In this document: piece after piece, positions 6,127 through 13,468 of the stretch
How positions within the stretch are numbered: the stretch's first letter is position 1
How the letters are laid out: each line of letters starts with the position of its first letter
Assembly: GCA_035711805.1 (NCBI GenBank)
Contig: DASTBV010000076.1
Coordinates: forward strand, 1 to 14,309
Source of the DNA: Gp6-AA40 sp035711805
Lineage (GTDB): Bacteria; Acidobacteriota; Vicinamibacteria; Vicinamibacterales; UBA2999
Length of the DNA stretch: 14,309 bases
Direction of reading: 5' to 3'
Made by a program: the position numbers and the translations under genes
Notes under the pieces: model-generated
The model's database searches: none
Seen by the model: only the letters and a program-made list of their open reading frames with translations
What the model was told of the DNA's origin: nothing

Positions 6127-8673
6127 CTATCCCACCACCACCGATACCAGCCGGCCCTTCGCCACGACAACCTTCTTCACGCTCTTGCCGGCAAGGTGTC
6201 CCTGAACGCCCGAGTCCGCCAGGGCGATTCGCTGCAGCTCGTCGTCGGAGATGTCGACGGGGACGGTGACCCTGCCGCGCACCTTTCCGTTGACCTGGAC
6301 GGGAATCACGATCTCGTCCGCCTTCGCCACGTCGGCGTTGAATTCCGGCCAGGACGCGGCAGTCAGCCCGCTGTCGTAGCCGAGCATTTCCCACATTTCC
6401 TCTGCCGTGTGCGGCGCAAACGGCGCCAGCATGCGGATCAGCGCCTCGACGGCTTCACGAACGACGCAGATCGTTTCCTTCCGCTCTACCTTCCCGGCGT
6501 GTTCCACGTCTTCGTCGACGCGCCGCGCAGGCCCGCCGGTGACGGTCTTCTCGCTGAACGCATACAGCTCGTTGACCAGCTCCATCATGGCGGAGACTGC
6601 GGTGTTGAGCTGCTGGCGCTGCTCGATGTCGGCGGTGACCCGGCGGATCGTGTCGTGCGTCTTCCGGCGCAGCGCCTTCTCGTCGGCGTTCAGCGAATCG
6701 CAGGCGTCCGGACTGTCGATGCCTTCTCCGGCAATCGTCTCGTTCCAATGGTCGACCAGCCGCCACACACGTGCGAGGAAGCGGAAGCTTCCCTCGATGC
6801 CGGCGTCGGTCCACTCGATCTCCTTTTCAGGCGGGGCGACGAATATCACGTACAGCCGCAGCGCATCCGCGCCGTATTTCTGCATCATCGCGTCCGGGTC
6901 AACGACGTTGCCCTTCGACTTGGACATCACCGCGCCGTCCTTCAGCACCATTCCCTGCGTCAGCAGATGCGTGAACGGCTCGCTGTGATCGACAAGGCCC
7001 AGATCGCGGAACACGCGCGCAAAAAACCGCGAGTAGATCAGGTGCAGGATGGCGTGCTCGACACCGCCAACGTAAAAATCAACAGGCAGCCAGTACTTTA
7101 CCGTCGCCGGATCGACTGGCGTCCGGTCGTTCCGCGGATCGGCAAACCTGTAGAAGTACCAGGACGAATCGACGAACGTATCCATCGTGTCCGTCTCGCG
7201 CCGGGCCGGACCGTGGCACTGCGGGCACGTGACGTTCACGAATTCGGGAACCTGCGCCAGCGGCGAATCGCCGCGGCCGGTGAATTCCGTGACTTTCGGC
7301 AGCAGCACGGGCAACTGGTCGTCCGGGACAGGGACGGTGCCGTCCTTCTCGCAGTAGATCATCGGAATTGGCGTGCCCCAGTACCGCTGGCGCGAGATTC
7401 CCCAGTCCTTCAAGCGGTACTGGACCGTCGCGTCGCCAATGCCGCGCTCCCTGGCGAGCGCAACCATCTTCCTCTGCGCGTCCTCGGACGGCAGCCCGCT
7501 GAACTCGCCGGAGTCGACGAGCATGCCGTAGGCGTCGGCCGCTTCCGTCAGCGCGTCGCTCGACTGCGGTTTTCCATCGGCCGTGACGACGACCCGGATG
7601 GGCAGGCTGAATTTGCGTGCGAACTCGAAGTCGCGCTGGTCGTGTGCCGGTACCGCCATGACTGCACCGGTGCCGTAGTCACCGAGAACGAAATTGGCGA
7701 CCCACACGGGCACCGTGTCGCTCGTGAACGGATTCACGGCGCGGACACCCGTATCGAACCCGTCTTTCTCGATTTCGCCGCTGATGCGCGCGGCGCGATC
7801 CTGCGTGCGAAACGCCTGGACTCTCTTGCGAAACGCCGCCGGGTCCGACGAGCGCTCGGCGAACTGAGCCACCAGCGGATGCTCCGGACCGAGCAGCACG
7901 AACGTCGCCCCGAAGATGGTGTCGATCCGTGTCGTGAACACCTCGATACGCGTTGCCGGATCGCCGTCGACCGCGAAGCTGAGCTGAGCGCCTTCCGATC
8001 GCCCAATCCAGTTCCGCTGCATCGTCAGAACCTTTTCGGGCCATTGCGTCAGGTCGCGGGTCTGGTCGAGCAGTTCGTCGGCGTAGGCCGTGATGCGGAA
8101 GAACCACTGCTCGAGGTCGCGCGTTTCAACCGGGGTCCCGCACCTCCAGCAGCCGCCGTCAACGACCTGCTCGTTGGCGAGAACAGTCTGGCAGCTCGGA
8201 CACCAGTTGACCGACGACCGGCGTCGATAGGCCAGACCGCGCTCGAACATCCTGATGAACAGCCACTGGTTCCACTTGTAGTACTCGCTGTCGCAGGTGG
8301 CCAGCTCGCGCTCCCACGCGTAGCTGATGCCGAGCCGCTGGAGCTGCCCCTTCATGTGCGCGATGTTCGCGCGTGTGGATGCTTCCGGGTGAGTACCGCT
8401 CTTGATGGCGGCGTTTTCCGCGGGCAGGCCGAACGCGTCCCAGCCAAACGGGTGCAGCACGTTGCAGCCGCGCATGCGCTTCGTCCGCGCCAGCACATCG
8501 CCGATGCTGTAGTTGCGGACGTGCCCCATGTGCGCGTGCCCTGAGGGGTACGCGAACATCTCGAGGCAGTAGAACTTCGGCCGGGCCGGATCGACTTCTA
8601 CTTCAAAGGCGCGCGTATGGGTCCAGCGGTGCTGCCACTTCTTGTCCAGATCTTGGGGTTTGTAGTCAGGCAT
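6127..8673 (-). CDS. leuS: Leucine-tRNA ligase
   Basis: The protein has 848 residues (E. coli 860), beginning MPDYKPQDLDKKWQHRWTHT, with an ATG start. The class I motif HMGH is at 48-51 within YPSGHAHMGHVRNYSIGDVL, and the KMSKS loop reads VMSKSKGN (M583). A zinc ribbon with C158, C161, C175 and C178 is intact. The CP1 editing domain is present, including TTRIDTIFGATFVLLGPEHP and the AHDQRDFEFA segment that holds the conserved editing aspartate. The anticodon-binding and C-terminal parts follow (VQVNGKVRGRVTVP). It charges tRNA-Leu and edits norvaline and isoleucine. It is first in the leuS-lptE-holA block. The leader contains a tandem repeat and a hairpin, and a perfect -10 lies 89 nt upstream. 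No Shine-Dalgarno precedes the ATG; the bases just before it read CCTTCCC. Confidence 0.97.
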   Translation of the reverse strand: MPDYKPQDLDKKWQHRWTHTRAFEVEVDPARPKFYCLEMFAYPSGHAHMGHVRNYSIGDVLARTKRMRGCNVLHPFGWDAFGLPAENAAIKSGTHPEASTRANIAHMKGQLQRLGISYAWERELATCDSEYYKWNQWLFIRMFERGLAYRRRSSVNWCPSCQTVLANEQVVDGGCWRCGTPVETRDLEQWFFRITAYADELLDQTRDLTQWPEKVLTMQRNWIGRSEGAQLSFAVDGDPATRIEVFTTRIDTIFGATFVLLGPEHPLVAQFAERSSDPAAFRKRVQAFRTQDRAARISGEIEKDGFDTGVRAVNPFTSDTVPVWVANFVLGDYGTGAVMAVPAHDQRDFEFARKFSLPIRVVVTADGKPQSSDALTEAADAYGMLVDSGEFSGLPSEDAQRKMVALARERGIGDATVQYRLKDWGISRQRYWGTPIPMIYCEKDGTVPVPDDQLPVLLPKVTEFTGRGDSPLAQVPEFVNVTCPQCHGPARRETDTMDTFVDSSWYFYRFADPRNDRTPVDPATVKYWLPVDFYVGGVEHAILHLIYSRFFARVFRDLGLVDHSEPFTHLLTQGMVLKDGAVMSKSKGNVVDPDAMMQKYGADALRLYVIFVAPPEKEIEWTDAGIEGSFRFLARVWRLVDHWNETIAGEGIDSPDACDSLNADEKALRRKTHDTIRRVTADIEQRQQLNTAVSAMMELVNELYAFSEKTVTGGPARRVDEDVEHAGKVERKETICVVREAVEALIRMLAPFAPHTAEEMWEMLGYDSGLTAASWPEFNADVAKADEIVIPVQVNGKVRGRVTVPVDISDDELQRIALADSGVQGHLAGKSVKKVVVAKGRLVSVVVG

Positions 8674-8677
8674 GGGA

Positions 8678-8745
8678 AGGCCACAGGGCCCAGGCCACAG
8701 GGCTCAGGCCGCAGACCTCAGCACGCACTGAGGCCTGAGGCCTGA
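8678..8745. repeat. Tandem 14-bp repeats merging into a hairpin, leuS leader
   Basis: Three adjacent 14-bp units lie at 8678-8691 (AGGCCACAGGGCCC), 8692-8705 (AGGCCACAGGGCTC) and 8706-8719 (AGGCCGCAGACCTC); the first two differ at one base and the third is more diverged. The third unit then pairs with the downstream sequence: 8704-8721 and 8728-8745 are complementary at 16 of 18 positions around the 6-nt loop CACGCA. The right arm carries CTGAGGCCTGAGGCCTGA, a 7-bp period. The element occupies nearly all of the 89-bp gap between the amidohydrolase gene stop and the leuS start. It is unrelated to the palindrome at 5504-5573. Confidence 0.75.
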
Positions 8746-8761
8746 TTCCCGGGGCCTTCTA

Positions 8762-8767
8762 ATTATA
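8762..8767 (-). promoter_or_regulatory. Consensus -10 box, likely leuS promoter
   Basis: On the minus strand 8767-8762 reads TATAAT, a perfect -10 in an otherwise very GC-rich region. It overlaps the TAA stop of the amidohydrolase gene. Transcription would begin near 8755 and give leuS a leader of about 80 nt containing the repeat hairpin. No good -35 is visible 16-18 bp upstream. It is framed by the inverted repeat GGCCTT (8753-8758) and AAGGCC (8768-8773), which might be an operator or a weak terminator stem. Confidence 0.45.
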
Positions 8768-9788
8768 AAGGCCAGTACTTCGCTAAGTGCGGTTTTACGG
8801 CCGCGATCGCGGCCTCTCCGCGCGGAGCGTCAGTCTGTGGCGGCGCCGCCGGCGCTCGATTGCCTTCGAACGCCGCGATGACCGAGCGCAGCGAGTCCGC
8901 GATCCCCCGGAGGTGATACCCGCCTTCCGTGAGCGCGACGATGCGGCCGTCGCAACACTCGTCGGCAATCGCGACGAGCCGCGCCGTCAGGCGGCCGAAG
9001 CATTCGGCTTCGAGGCGCATCCCGGCCAGCGGGTCGTCCTTGTAGGCGTCGAACCCCGCCGAAATCAGGAGCAGCTGCGGCTTGAAGGCCCTGAGGATCG
9101 GCCAGGCGACTGCGTCGTACGCGCGTTCGTAGTCGGCGTCGGTGGCGCCAGCCGCCAGCGGGAGGTTCACCGTCAAACCGGCGCCAGCCCCGGAGCCCAC
9201 CTCGCTGGCAGCGCCTGTTCCCGGGTAGTAGGGATACTGATGCGACGACACGAACAGCACCGACGGATCGCTGTAGAAACTCCACTGCGTGCCGTTGCCA
9301 TGGTGAACGTCGTAGTCGACGATCGCCACGCGGGACAGTCCGCGGGCCCGCGCATGGGCGGCGGCAACGGCGATGTTGTTGAAGAAGCAGAACCCCATCG
9401 CCCGGTTTCGTTCCGCATGGTGGCCGGGCGGCCTGACCAGCACCAGCGCACGCGTCCCGGCGCCGGCGTCGAGAACATGATCGACTGCCGTCACCGCGGC
9501 GCCGGCGGCGAGACACGCCACGTCGTACGTGTCGGGCGAAGTAAACGTGTCGGGATCGAGCGCGATTGCCCGGCCCGCCGTTTCACGAAGGAATGTGAGG
9601 TAACTGTCGTCGTGGATTCGCGCGAGATCCTCGTGGGTTGCCGGCCCTGGATCGCGGACAGACCCGCCATTCCTGCGAAACTCGTCGGCAACCACCTGCA
9701 TCACCGCATGGCGCTCCACCCGCTCAGGGTGACCCGGTGGCGTGAGGTGATCCGCGAAGCGGTCAGAAGCAAAAACAGTCAGCGCCAT
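8763..9788 (-). CDS. Histone deacetylase family amidohydrolase
   Basis: The protein has 341 residues with an ATG start 2 nt after the stop of the hydroxylase large subunit. It belongs to the arginase/deacetylase superfamily (class II HDAC, acetylpolyamine amidohydrolase, AcuC-like). Visible motifs: N-terminal HPERVERHAVM; LVRPPGHHA with the catalytic pair H123-H124; MGFCFFNNIAVAA; VDYDVHHGNGTQ with zinc ligands D160 and H162; SAGFDAYKDDPL with zinc ligand D247; and LTEGGYHL with the transition-state tyrosine Y291. All active-site residues are present, so it should be a Zn-dependent deacetylase of N-acetyl amines, acetyl-lysine or acetylpolyamines; the substrate cannot be read from sequence. 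There is no signal peptide, so it is cytoplasmic, whereas its operon partner is Tat-exported. It is the third gene of the operon; leuS follows 89 bp later. Confidence 0.93.
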   Translation of the reverse strand: MALTVFASDRFADHLTPPGHPERVERHAVMQVVADEFRRNGGSVRDPGPATHEDLARIHDDSYLTFLRETAGRAIALDPDTFTSPDTYDVACLAAGAAVTAVDHVLDAGAGTRALVLVRPPGHHAERNRAMGFCFFNNIAVAAAHARARGLSRVAIVDYDVHHGNGTQWSFYSDPSVLFVSSHQYPYYPGTGAASEVGSGAGAGLTVNLPLAAGATDADYERAYDAVAWPILRAFKPQLLLISAGFDAYKDDPLAGMRLEAECFGRLTARLVAIADECCDGRIVALTEGGYHLRGIADSLRSVIAAFEGNRAPAAPPQTDAPRGEAAIAAVKPHLAKYWPL

Positions 9789-9790
9789 CT

Positions 9791-12115
9791 CTACTTCGCA
9801 GCCAGCGCTCTCTTCACGCGCTCCGGCGTGAACGGAACCTGGCGCAGCCGCACGCCGGTGGCATCGAAGATTGCGTTCCCGATTGCCCCCGCGACGACGG
9901 TCACTGCCGTTTCGCCGGCGCCGGCGGCAGGCATGTCCGGGCGGTTGATGAGGACTGTCTCAATCACGGGCATCTCGTCGCTGAGATAGAGCGGCTTGTA
10001 GGTTCTCCAATCGACCGAGGTCACCCGCCGCCCGTCCCAGGTCACTTCCTCGAGGAGCGTCCGGCTGATGCCTTGAATCGCTCCGCCCTCCAGCTGGTTG
10101 CGCAAGCCGTCGGGATTGGAGATCGGCCCTGAATCGTTGGCAATCACCAGACGCTTGACGGCGACCGCGCCGGTGTCCCGGTTCACCTCGACGTCGGCGA
10201 CCATCGCGCAGTAGCCGTTGTTGCCTTCGTAGAGCACGCAGGAGATGCCACGACCGTTCGCGATTCCCGTGCGGCGAATCAAGGCGGGGGCCGCCCCCGG
10301 CAAGGCTCCGGCGCCCAAGGGCGACGGGCGCGATTGCCAGTTCGCCGCCTTTGCGGCCGCGTTGACGACCGCGATCAACCTGGGATCGCTGAGATGTTTC
10401 AGCCGGTATTCGACGGCATCGACGCGGCGTGAGGCCGCAATCTCGTCGATGAACGATTCATGGGCGAACGTATTCTGCAGCCGATCGGGAGAACGCAGCG
10501 GACCCGTGAACAACGGCGACCGCACGCTGTGAATGACCACACGTTCCGAGGCAATTCGTCCGGTACCTCCTGCGCGGCCGTTGACGGTGCCAGTCACATA
10601 ACTCGGCACCGAGTTGTTGCCGTTGGCGAATGCCGTTGGCGCAGGTGCCGGGCTTCGCGGCTGAAATGCCGCCGGTTCGAATCCGGCCAGCGTCCCGGTT
10701 ACCTGGTTGCCGGGCGTTCCGGCGCCCGGCCGACCGCCGCGGGTCGGCGTCCACGCCTCGTAGTCCCAGGCGACGATCGTACCTTCCTGATCGACCGCGG
10801 CGCGCTCTTCGCTGACGTAGGCGACGCCGTAGTTCTCCCACGCCATTTCGTCGGCGCGTGACAACTGCACGCGAACCGGCTTGCCGACAGCCTGCGACAG
10901 GATCGCCGCGTCGTATGCGACGGTATCGGCGCCGTTGATGCCGTAGCAGCCAGGCCCCTGCTTGAAGACGACACGGATGTTCTCGGGCCGCAAGCCGAGC
11001 ACCAGCGCCACTGAACTCCGCAGCGGCCATACCGCCTGAGATGCGGCCCAGAGCGTGGCCGTGTCGCCCTGCACATCGGCAACAGCGCAGGCGGTGCCAA
11101 CGGAGCCGTGCATCTGGTATGGGTAGAGGTACGTCGCGCGAATGATCGTGCCGGCCTTCGATAGCGCCGCGTCCACATCTCCCGAATCCACCATGCGCGT
11201 ATCGCGCGTCGGCGCCTGACCGCGCAGACGCGTATGGAAATCGCTCTGTGGTGACAGCGCAGCGCCAGGTGTCCAGGTGACTTTCAGCGCGGCGGCAGCC
11301 CGAAGGGCCTGCCACGGCTTCTCCGCCACAACGCCAACAAAGTTGTTCTTGACGACGACACGGACAACTCCAGGCATGTGCTCGATCGAACGACGATCCA
11401 CCCCGGCGACAGCGCCGTTGGTCGATGGCGGACGCACGACGCGACCGTGGAGCATTCCGGGCACGCGGACGTTATGGACAAACTCGAACCGCCCGGTCAC
11501 CATTGCCGGGATCTCGACGCGCGGGACCGGCGTCCCCAGAACGGTCCAGTCCGACGCCGACTTCCGCTTGGCGTTCGGGTTCAGCGTCAGGTTGAACGTC
11601 CGGCCGCCTATGAGCTCCGCGTAGCTCACGCGCTTCGCGAAGTCGCTCGCGGCGCTGATTACCCCGTCTCTGACAGCCAGTTGTCCCGCAGGCACGCCCA
11701 GGCGTTCCGACGCCATCGCCACCAGCGCCTCGCGCGCCGTGGCACCGGCCAGCGCCAGGTTGCTGTTGTTGAAATTCGCAGGATGTGACTGTGCTCCGGA
11801 TGTCGTGCCCTGATCCGGCGTGACCGCGGTGTCGCACTGCACCAGCGTGACGCGGCTGAAAGGAACGCAGAGCTCCTCGGCGATGAGCTGTGTCTGCGCG
11901 GTGTACAAACCGTGGCCCAGCTCGCACTTGCCGGTGAACGCGGTGATGCTGCCGTCGGCCCGTATCGCGATCCAGCCATCGAGCTGCCGGCTGCCCGGAC
12001 CATTCAATCCCTGCGCCGTAACCGTCGTCCCCAGCGCAAGATTCTCCGCCAGCCGTGCCGCGCCGAAGCTGACGATCAGTGCGCCCGTTCGGACGATGAA
12101 GCGGCGACGGTTCAC
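9791..12115 (-). CDS. Molybdopterin-binding hydroxylase large subunit, IorB/xanthine dehydrogenase type, Tat-exported
   Basis: I use GTG 12115, which overlaps the stop of the small subunit by 4 nt (GTGA), giving 774 residues. The frame stays open to 12667 but only as a shadow of the small-subunit gene. The N-terminus NRRRFIVRTGALIVSF is a twin-arginine signal, so the folded cofactor enzyme is exported to the periplasm. The body is the xanthine dehydrogenase/aldehyde oxidase Mo-cofactor domain: ITAFTGKCELGHGLYTAQTQ, GPGCYGINGADTVAYDAAIL (C390, at the position of the GGGFGRR pterin loop), and the C-terminal AAGAGETAV, with catalytic glutamate E735, leading to AIGNAIFDATGVRLRQVPF. These enzymes hydroxylate N-heterocycles or oxidise aldehydes using water. 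With no FAD subunit gene, electrons probably leave through the [2Fe-2S] partner to a cytochrome or quinone, as proposed for isoquinoline 1-oxidoreductase. Substrate unknown. Confidence 0.92.
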   Translation of the reverse strand: MNRRRFIVRTGALIVSFGAARLAENLALGTTVTAQGLNGPGSRQLDGWIAIRADGSITAFTGKCELGHGLYTAQTQLIAEELCVPFSRVTLVQCDTAVTPDQGTTSGAQSHPANFNNSNLALAGATAREALVAMASERLGVPAGQLAVRDGVISAASDFAKRVSYAELIGGRTFNLTLNPNAKRKSASDWTVLGTPVPRVEIPAMVTGRFEFVHNVRVPGMLHGRVVRPPSTNGAVAGVDRRSIEHMPGVVRVVVKNNFVGVVAEKPWQALRAAAALKVTWTPGAALSPQSDFHTRLRGQAPTRDTRMVDSGDVDAALSKAGTIIRATYLYPYQMHGSVGTACAVADVQGDTATLWAASQAVWPLRSSVALVLGLRPENIRVVFKQGPGCYGINGADTVAYDAAILSQAVGKPVRVQLSRADEMAWENYGVAYVSEERAAVDQEGTIVAWDYEAWTPTRGGRPGAGTPGNQVTGTLAGFEPAAFQPRSPAPAPTAFANGNNSVPSYVTGTVNGRAGGTGRIASERVVIHSVRSPLFTGPLRSPDRLQNTFAHESFIDEIAASRRVDAVEYRLKHLSDPRLIAVVNAAAKAANWQSRPSPLGAGALPGAAPALIRRTGIANGRGISCVLYEGNNGYCAMVADVEVNRDTGAVAVKRLVIANDSGPISNPDGLRNQLEGGAIQGISRTLLEEVTWDGRRVTSVDWRTYKPLYLSDEMPVIETVLINRPDMPAAGAGETAVTVVAGAIGNAIFDATGVRLRQVPFTPERVKRALAAK

Positions 12116-12579
12116 GCTTTCACTCCGCGCGCGTAGCGCATGATTGCCTTCAGCATCCGGGTGTTGGCTCCGCACCGGCACAGGACTCCGGACATCGCCT
12201 TGCGGAGCTCGGCTTCGTTCGCCTTCGGATTCCGATCGAGGTGGGCCTTGGCCGTCAGGACAACACCGCTGAGGCAGAAGCCGCACTGCACGGCCTGCTC
12301 GTCGATGAAGGCCTGCTGAATGGGGTGAGGCTTCTCCACGCTGCCCAATCCCTCGAGCGTGGTCACCTCGGCGCCAGCCACCGTCGATACCGGAGCGATG
12401 CACGATCGCACTGCCTGCCCGTTGATCAGCACGGTGCAGCATCCGCACTGGCCGAGGCCGCATCCGAACTTGGGCCCGTTCAACTGGAGATCGTCGGCGA
12501 GGACGTACAAGAGGGGTGTGGCCGGGTCCACGTCGACCGTCTGTGGCGTGCCGTTCACTCTGAGCGTGATGCGACTCAT
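12112..12579 (-). CDS. [2Fe-2S] subunit of the molybdenum hydroxylase (IorA-like)
   Basis: The protein has 155 residues, typical for IorA/CoxS-type subunits. The start is ATG 12579 (MSRITLRVNGTPQTVDVDPA); the frame is open to 12735, but that stretch shows no homologous residues. The N-terminal plant-type ferredoxin domain has cluster ligands C40, C45, C48 and C60 (FGCGLGQCGCCTV, then VRSC). The C-terminal helical domain holds the second cluster with C99, C102 (QCGFC), C134 and C136 (LCRCG). It passes electrons from the Mo centre of the large subunit, whose start codon overlaps its stop. It has no signal peptide and would be co-exported with the Tat-targeted partner, as is usual for this family. 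It is the first gene of the operon and divergent from the DUF2306 gene. No clear Shine-Dalgarno precedes the ATG. Confidence 0.95.
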   Translation of the reverse strand: MSRITLRVNGTPQTVDVDPATPLLYVLADDLQLNGPKFGCGLGQCGCCTVLINGQAVRSCIAPVSTVAGAEVTTLEGLGSVEKPHPIQQAFIDEQAVQCGFCLSGVVLTAKAHLDRNPKANEAELRKAMSGVLCRCGANTRMLKAIMRYARGVKA

Positions 12580-12737
12580 GATCTGGCGCGGCCGTGGCGC
12601 GCATTCGCAACGGTAAACGACCCCTCGTGACGAGCGAGCGTCGCATACTTGATCGCGCGCAAGACATTCACGGTCAGAAGCTACCACACCCCGGCAGCAT
12701 CGTGAGGCGAACCGCGGTTGTGGCACAATGCGCACCC
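12580..12737. promoter_or_regulatory. Divergent intergenic region with an unassigned promoter pair
   Basis: These 158 bp separate the hydroxylase operon (-) from the DUF2306 gene (+), so promoters for both should lie here. For the + gene, CACAAT at 12724-12729 (4 of 6 to TATAAT) lies 8 nt before the ATG. For the - operon I see no convincing -10 or -35. CTCGT-G-ACGAG at 12624-12634 is a short perfect inverted repeat that could be half of an operator, but elements of this size are common by chance. Confidence 0.3.
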
Positions 12738-13394
12738 ATGGCCGTTACCCTCGAGTCGCAACTGCCCGCCGCGTCCCCGGCACGCACTCATCGCACAGCA
12801 CTGGTCGTGCTGTCGTTGGTCTTCCTGGCGGGTGCGGTGTTCATCGTGGTCGCGGCGCTGCCGTATTTCGCCCTCAACGAGGCGCAGTTCGATCGCTACT
12901 GGCCGCGCCGCTGGTGGCTGCTGGCGCATATCTCGACCGGCATCGTGGCCCTGCTGTCCGGCCCGTTTCAGCTGTGGCTCGGAATCAGCGATCAACGGCC
13001 GGGACTGCATCGCCGGCTCGGATACGTCTACATGACGGCTATCGTCCTCAGCGCGGCGACTGCCTACTATCTGGCGTTCACGACTGACCTCAGCGTCGCA
13101 TTCGGTTCAGGTCTGGCCGGTCTGGCAACCGCCTGGCTGATTACAACGGGCATGGCGTTCACCGCGATCAGGCGGCAGCTGTACGACCAGCACAAGGAGT
13201 GGATGATCCGCAGCTATGTGGTCACGACGGCGTTCGTGGCCTTCCGCATCATGTTTCCGCTGCTTCAGACGAGCGGGGTCGGCAACGTGCAGGAACAGCT
13301 CGCCATGGCGGCGTGGGGTTCATGGGCCCTGCCGCTGCTGATTACCGAAGCGGTCCTACAGGGCCGCAAGATTCTGGCTGTGAAGAGCGCCTGA
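12738..13394 (+). CDS. DUF2306 integral membrane protein
   Basis: The protein has 218 residues; I start at ATG 12738 because upstream in-frame codons back to 12594 encode a non-hydrophobic stretch over the divergent promoter region. Six hydrophobic helices are visible: TALVVLSLVFLAGAVFIVVA, LLAHISTGIVALLSGPFQLW, VYMTAIVLSAATAYYLAF, LAGLATAWLITTGMAFTAI, VVTTAFVAFRIMFPLL, and a weaker WGSWALPLLITEAVL. The conserved DUF2306 features are present: a histidine in helix 2 followed by GPFQ, the cytoplasmic LHRRLGYVYM loop, and HKEWMIRSYVVTTAFVAFRI. Histidines in such positions suggest a haem or quinone site, but the function of the family is not established. It is divergent from the hydroxylase operon and convergent with the acyltransferase gene, with a palindromic repeat starting 4 nt after its stop. 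Confidence 0.82.
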   Translation: MAVTLESQLPAASPARTHRTALVVLSLVFLAGAVFIVVAALPYFALNEAQFDRYWPRRWWLLAHISTGIVALLSGPFQLWLGISDQRPGLHRRLGYVYMTAIVLSAATAYYLAFTTDLSVAFGSGLAGLATAWLITTGMAFTAIRRQLYDQHKEWMIRSYVVTTAFVAFRIMFPLLQTSGVGNVQEQLAMAAWGSWALPLLITEAVLQGRKILAVKSA

Positions 13395-13397
13395 CAA

Positions 13398-13468
13398 GTC
13401 CGCCTGAAGGCGGACACTACGTACGGTCGTAGTGTCCGTACGGTCGTAGTGTCCGCCTTCAGGCGGAC
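13398..13468. repeat. Compound perfect palindrome between convergent genes
   Basis: The 24-nt blocks at 13398-13421 and 13445-13468 are exact reverse complements. Each holds its own hairpin: GTCCGCCTGAAGGCGGAC (13398-13415) and GTCCGCCTTCAGGCGGAC (13451-13468), with 7-bp stems and 4-nt loops. The centre contains two exact tandem copies of TACGGTCGTAGTGTCCG (13422-13438 and 13439-13455). From memory, GTCCGCCTTCAGGCGGAC elements are dispersed between genes in Vicinamibacteria-like genomes; not checked here. It starts 4 nt after the DUF2306 stop and supplies the stop codon of the acyltransferase gene (TGA on the minus strand, 13461-13459). It could end transcription in both directions, although no U-tract is present. 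Confidence 0.88.

Noticed and set aside
6196..8544. Very long open frame (782 codons) on the + strand opposite leuS
   Set aside because: leuS on the - strand has every family motif over the same span. Long antisense frames are expected in GC-rich codon usage, and the product is rich in Arg, Asp and His with no recognisable domain.
8674..8762. T-box or attenuator with leucine codons upstream of leuS
   Set aside because: No T-box consensus, no terminator with a U-run and no leucine-rich short frame. The region is explained by tandem and palindromic repeats.
8787..9989. 400-codon open frame on the + strand opposite the amidohydrolase gene
   Set aside because: It is an antisense shadow: composition is Arg/Gly/Val-rich, there is no motif, and the minus-strand gene has a complete active site.
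12116..12667. 184-residue N-terminal extension of the molybdopterin subunit
   Set aside because: It lies in another frame of the small-subunit gene, is arginine-rich without homology, and would hide the Tat signal. The GTG at 12115 overlaps the small-subunit stop by 4 nt and begins a proper signal peptide.
13398..13468. CRISPR array from repeated units
   Set aside because: Only two adjacent 17-bp copies with no spacers, inside a symmetric palindrome; no cas genes are present.
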